From the NCBI GenBank assembly GCA_019914945.1, contig CM034105.1, positions 2,046,001 to 2,110,000 of the forward strand: a stretch of 64,000 nt of DNA, given 5' to 3'. Positions 63,970-64,000 of this stretch are shown in pieces. Every line of letters begins with the position of its first letter. Positions within the stretch are counted from its first letter, which is position 1. The notes under the pieces were generated by a model, which was not told the origin of the DNA, searched no databases, and worked only from the letters and a program-made list of their open reading frames with translations. This DNA comes from Typha latifolia. Lineage: Eukaryota > Streptophyta > Magnoliopsida > Poales > Typhaceae. A program made the position numbers and the translations under genes.

Positions 63970-64000
63970 CTGAAGAAAGATGGGATATTAACATCTGTAT

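Overview
The window is nuclear DNA of a flowering plant. The genes have many short exons, GT-AG introns and AT-rich introns and spacers, and microsatellites ((TA)n, (GA)n, (GAA)n) are dense. Two genes (LRR pseudokinase, ERF factor) have very GC-rich 5' coding ends, which fits a monocot. Because the spacers are long and AT-rich I favour a non-grass monocot; that is inference, and I cannot name the species. No prokaryotic, viral or organellar gene was seen.

Layout. 0.6-3.2 kb (+): last two exons of a coiled-coil protein of the At5g41620 type, truncated by the window edge. 3.8-5.5 kb (-): complete 7-exon Ntn-hydrolase of the peptidase C45 / acyl-CoA:6-APA acyltransferase-like family. 6.7-8.3 kb (-): 5-exon secreted GDSL esterase/lipase. 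9.4-14.2 kb (-): 6-exon V-ATPase subunit E. 14.9-18.9 kb (-): 5-exon UBA-domain protein of the At5g53330 type, with a probable GC-AG intron. 19.4-21.0 kb (-): two tandem paralogous genes for small proteins of unknown function. 23.0-25.4 kb (-): a domesticated BED/hAT-transposase-type gene whose start codon is split by an intron and which holds a stop-free in-frame intron. 29.5-33.2 kb (+): LRR receptor-like pseudokinase (At4g23740 type). 34.9-37.4 kb (-): a small protein that is essentially a myosin-I TH1 tail domain. 39.8-44.6 kb (+): UBC-type ubiquitin-conjugating enzyme E2. 44.6-57.2 kb: a gene-poor region with many microsatellites, a MITE and some GC-rich islands. 57.25-58.24 kb (+): an intronless cytokinin response factor (AP2/ERF). 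58.2-63.7 kb: no gene seen. 63.7-64.0 kb (-): terminal exon of an unrecognised gene running off the window.

These are independent eukaryotic genes, not an operon-like system. Exon models were built by hand from splice-site grammar, reading-frame closure and remembered family conservation; every complete model closes in phase. The most unusual items are the tandem small-protein pair, the split ATG plus in-frame intron in the hAT-derived gene, a 35-bp unit triplicated across the last splice acceptor of the TH1 gene, the likely GC-AG intron, and a perfect E2F-site palindrome in the gene-poor region.
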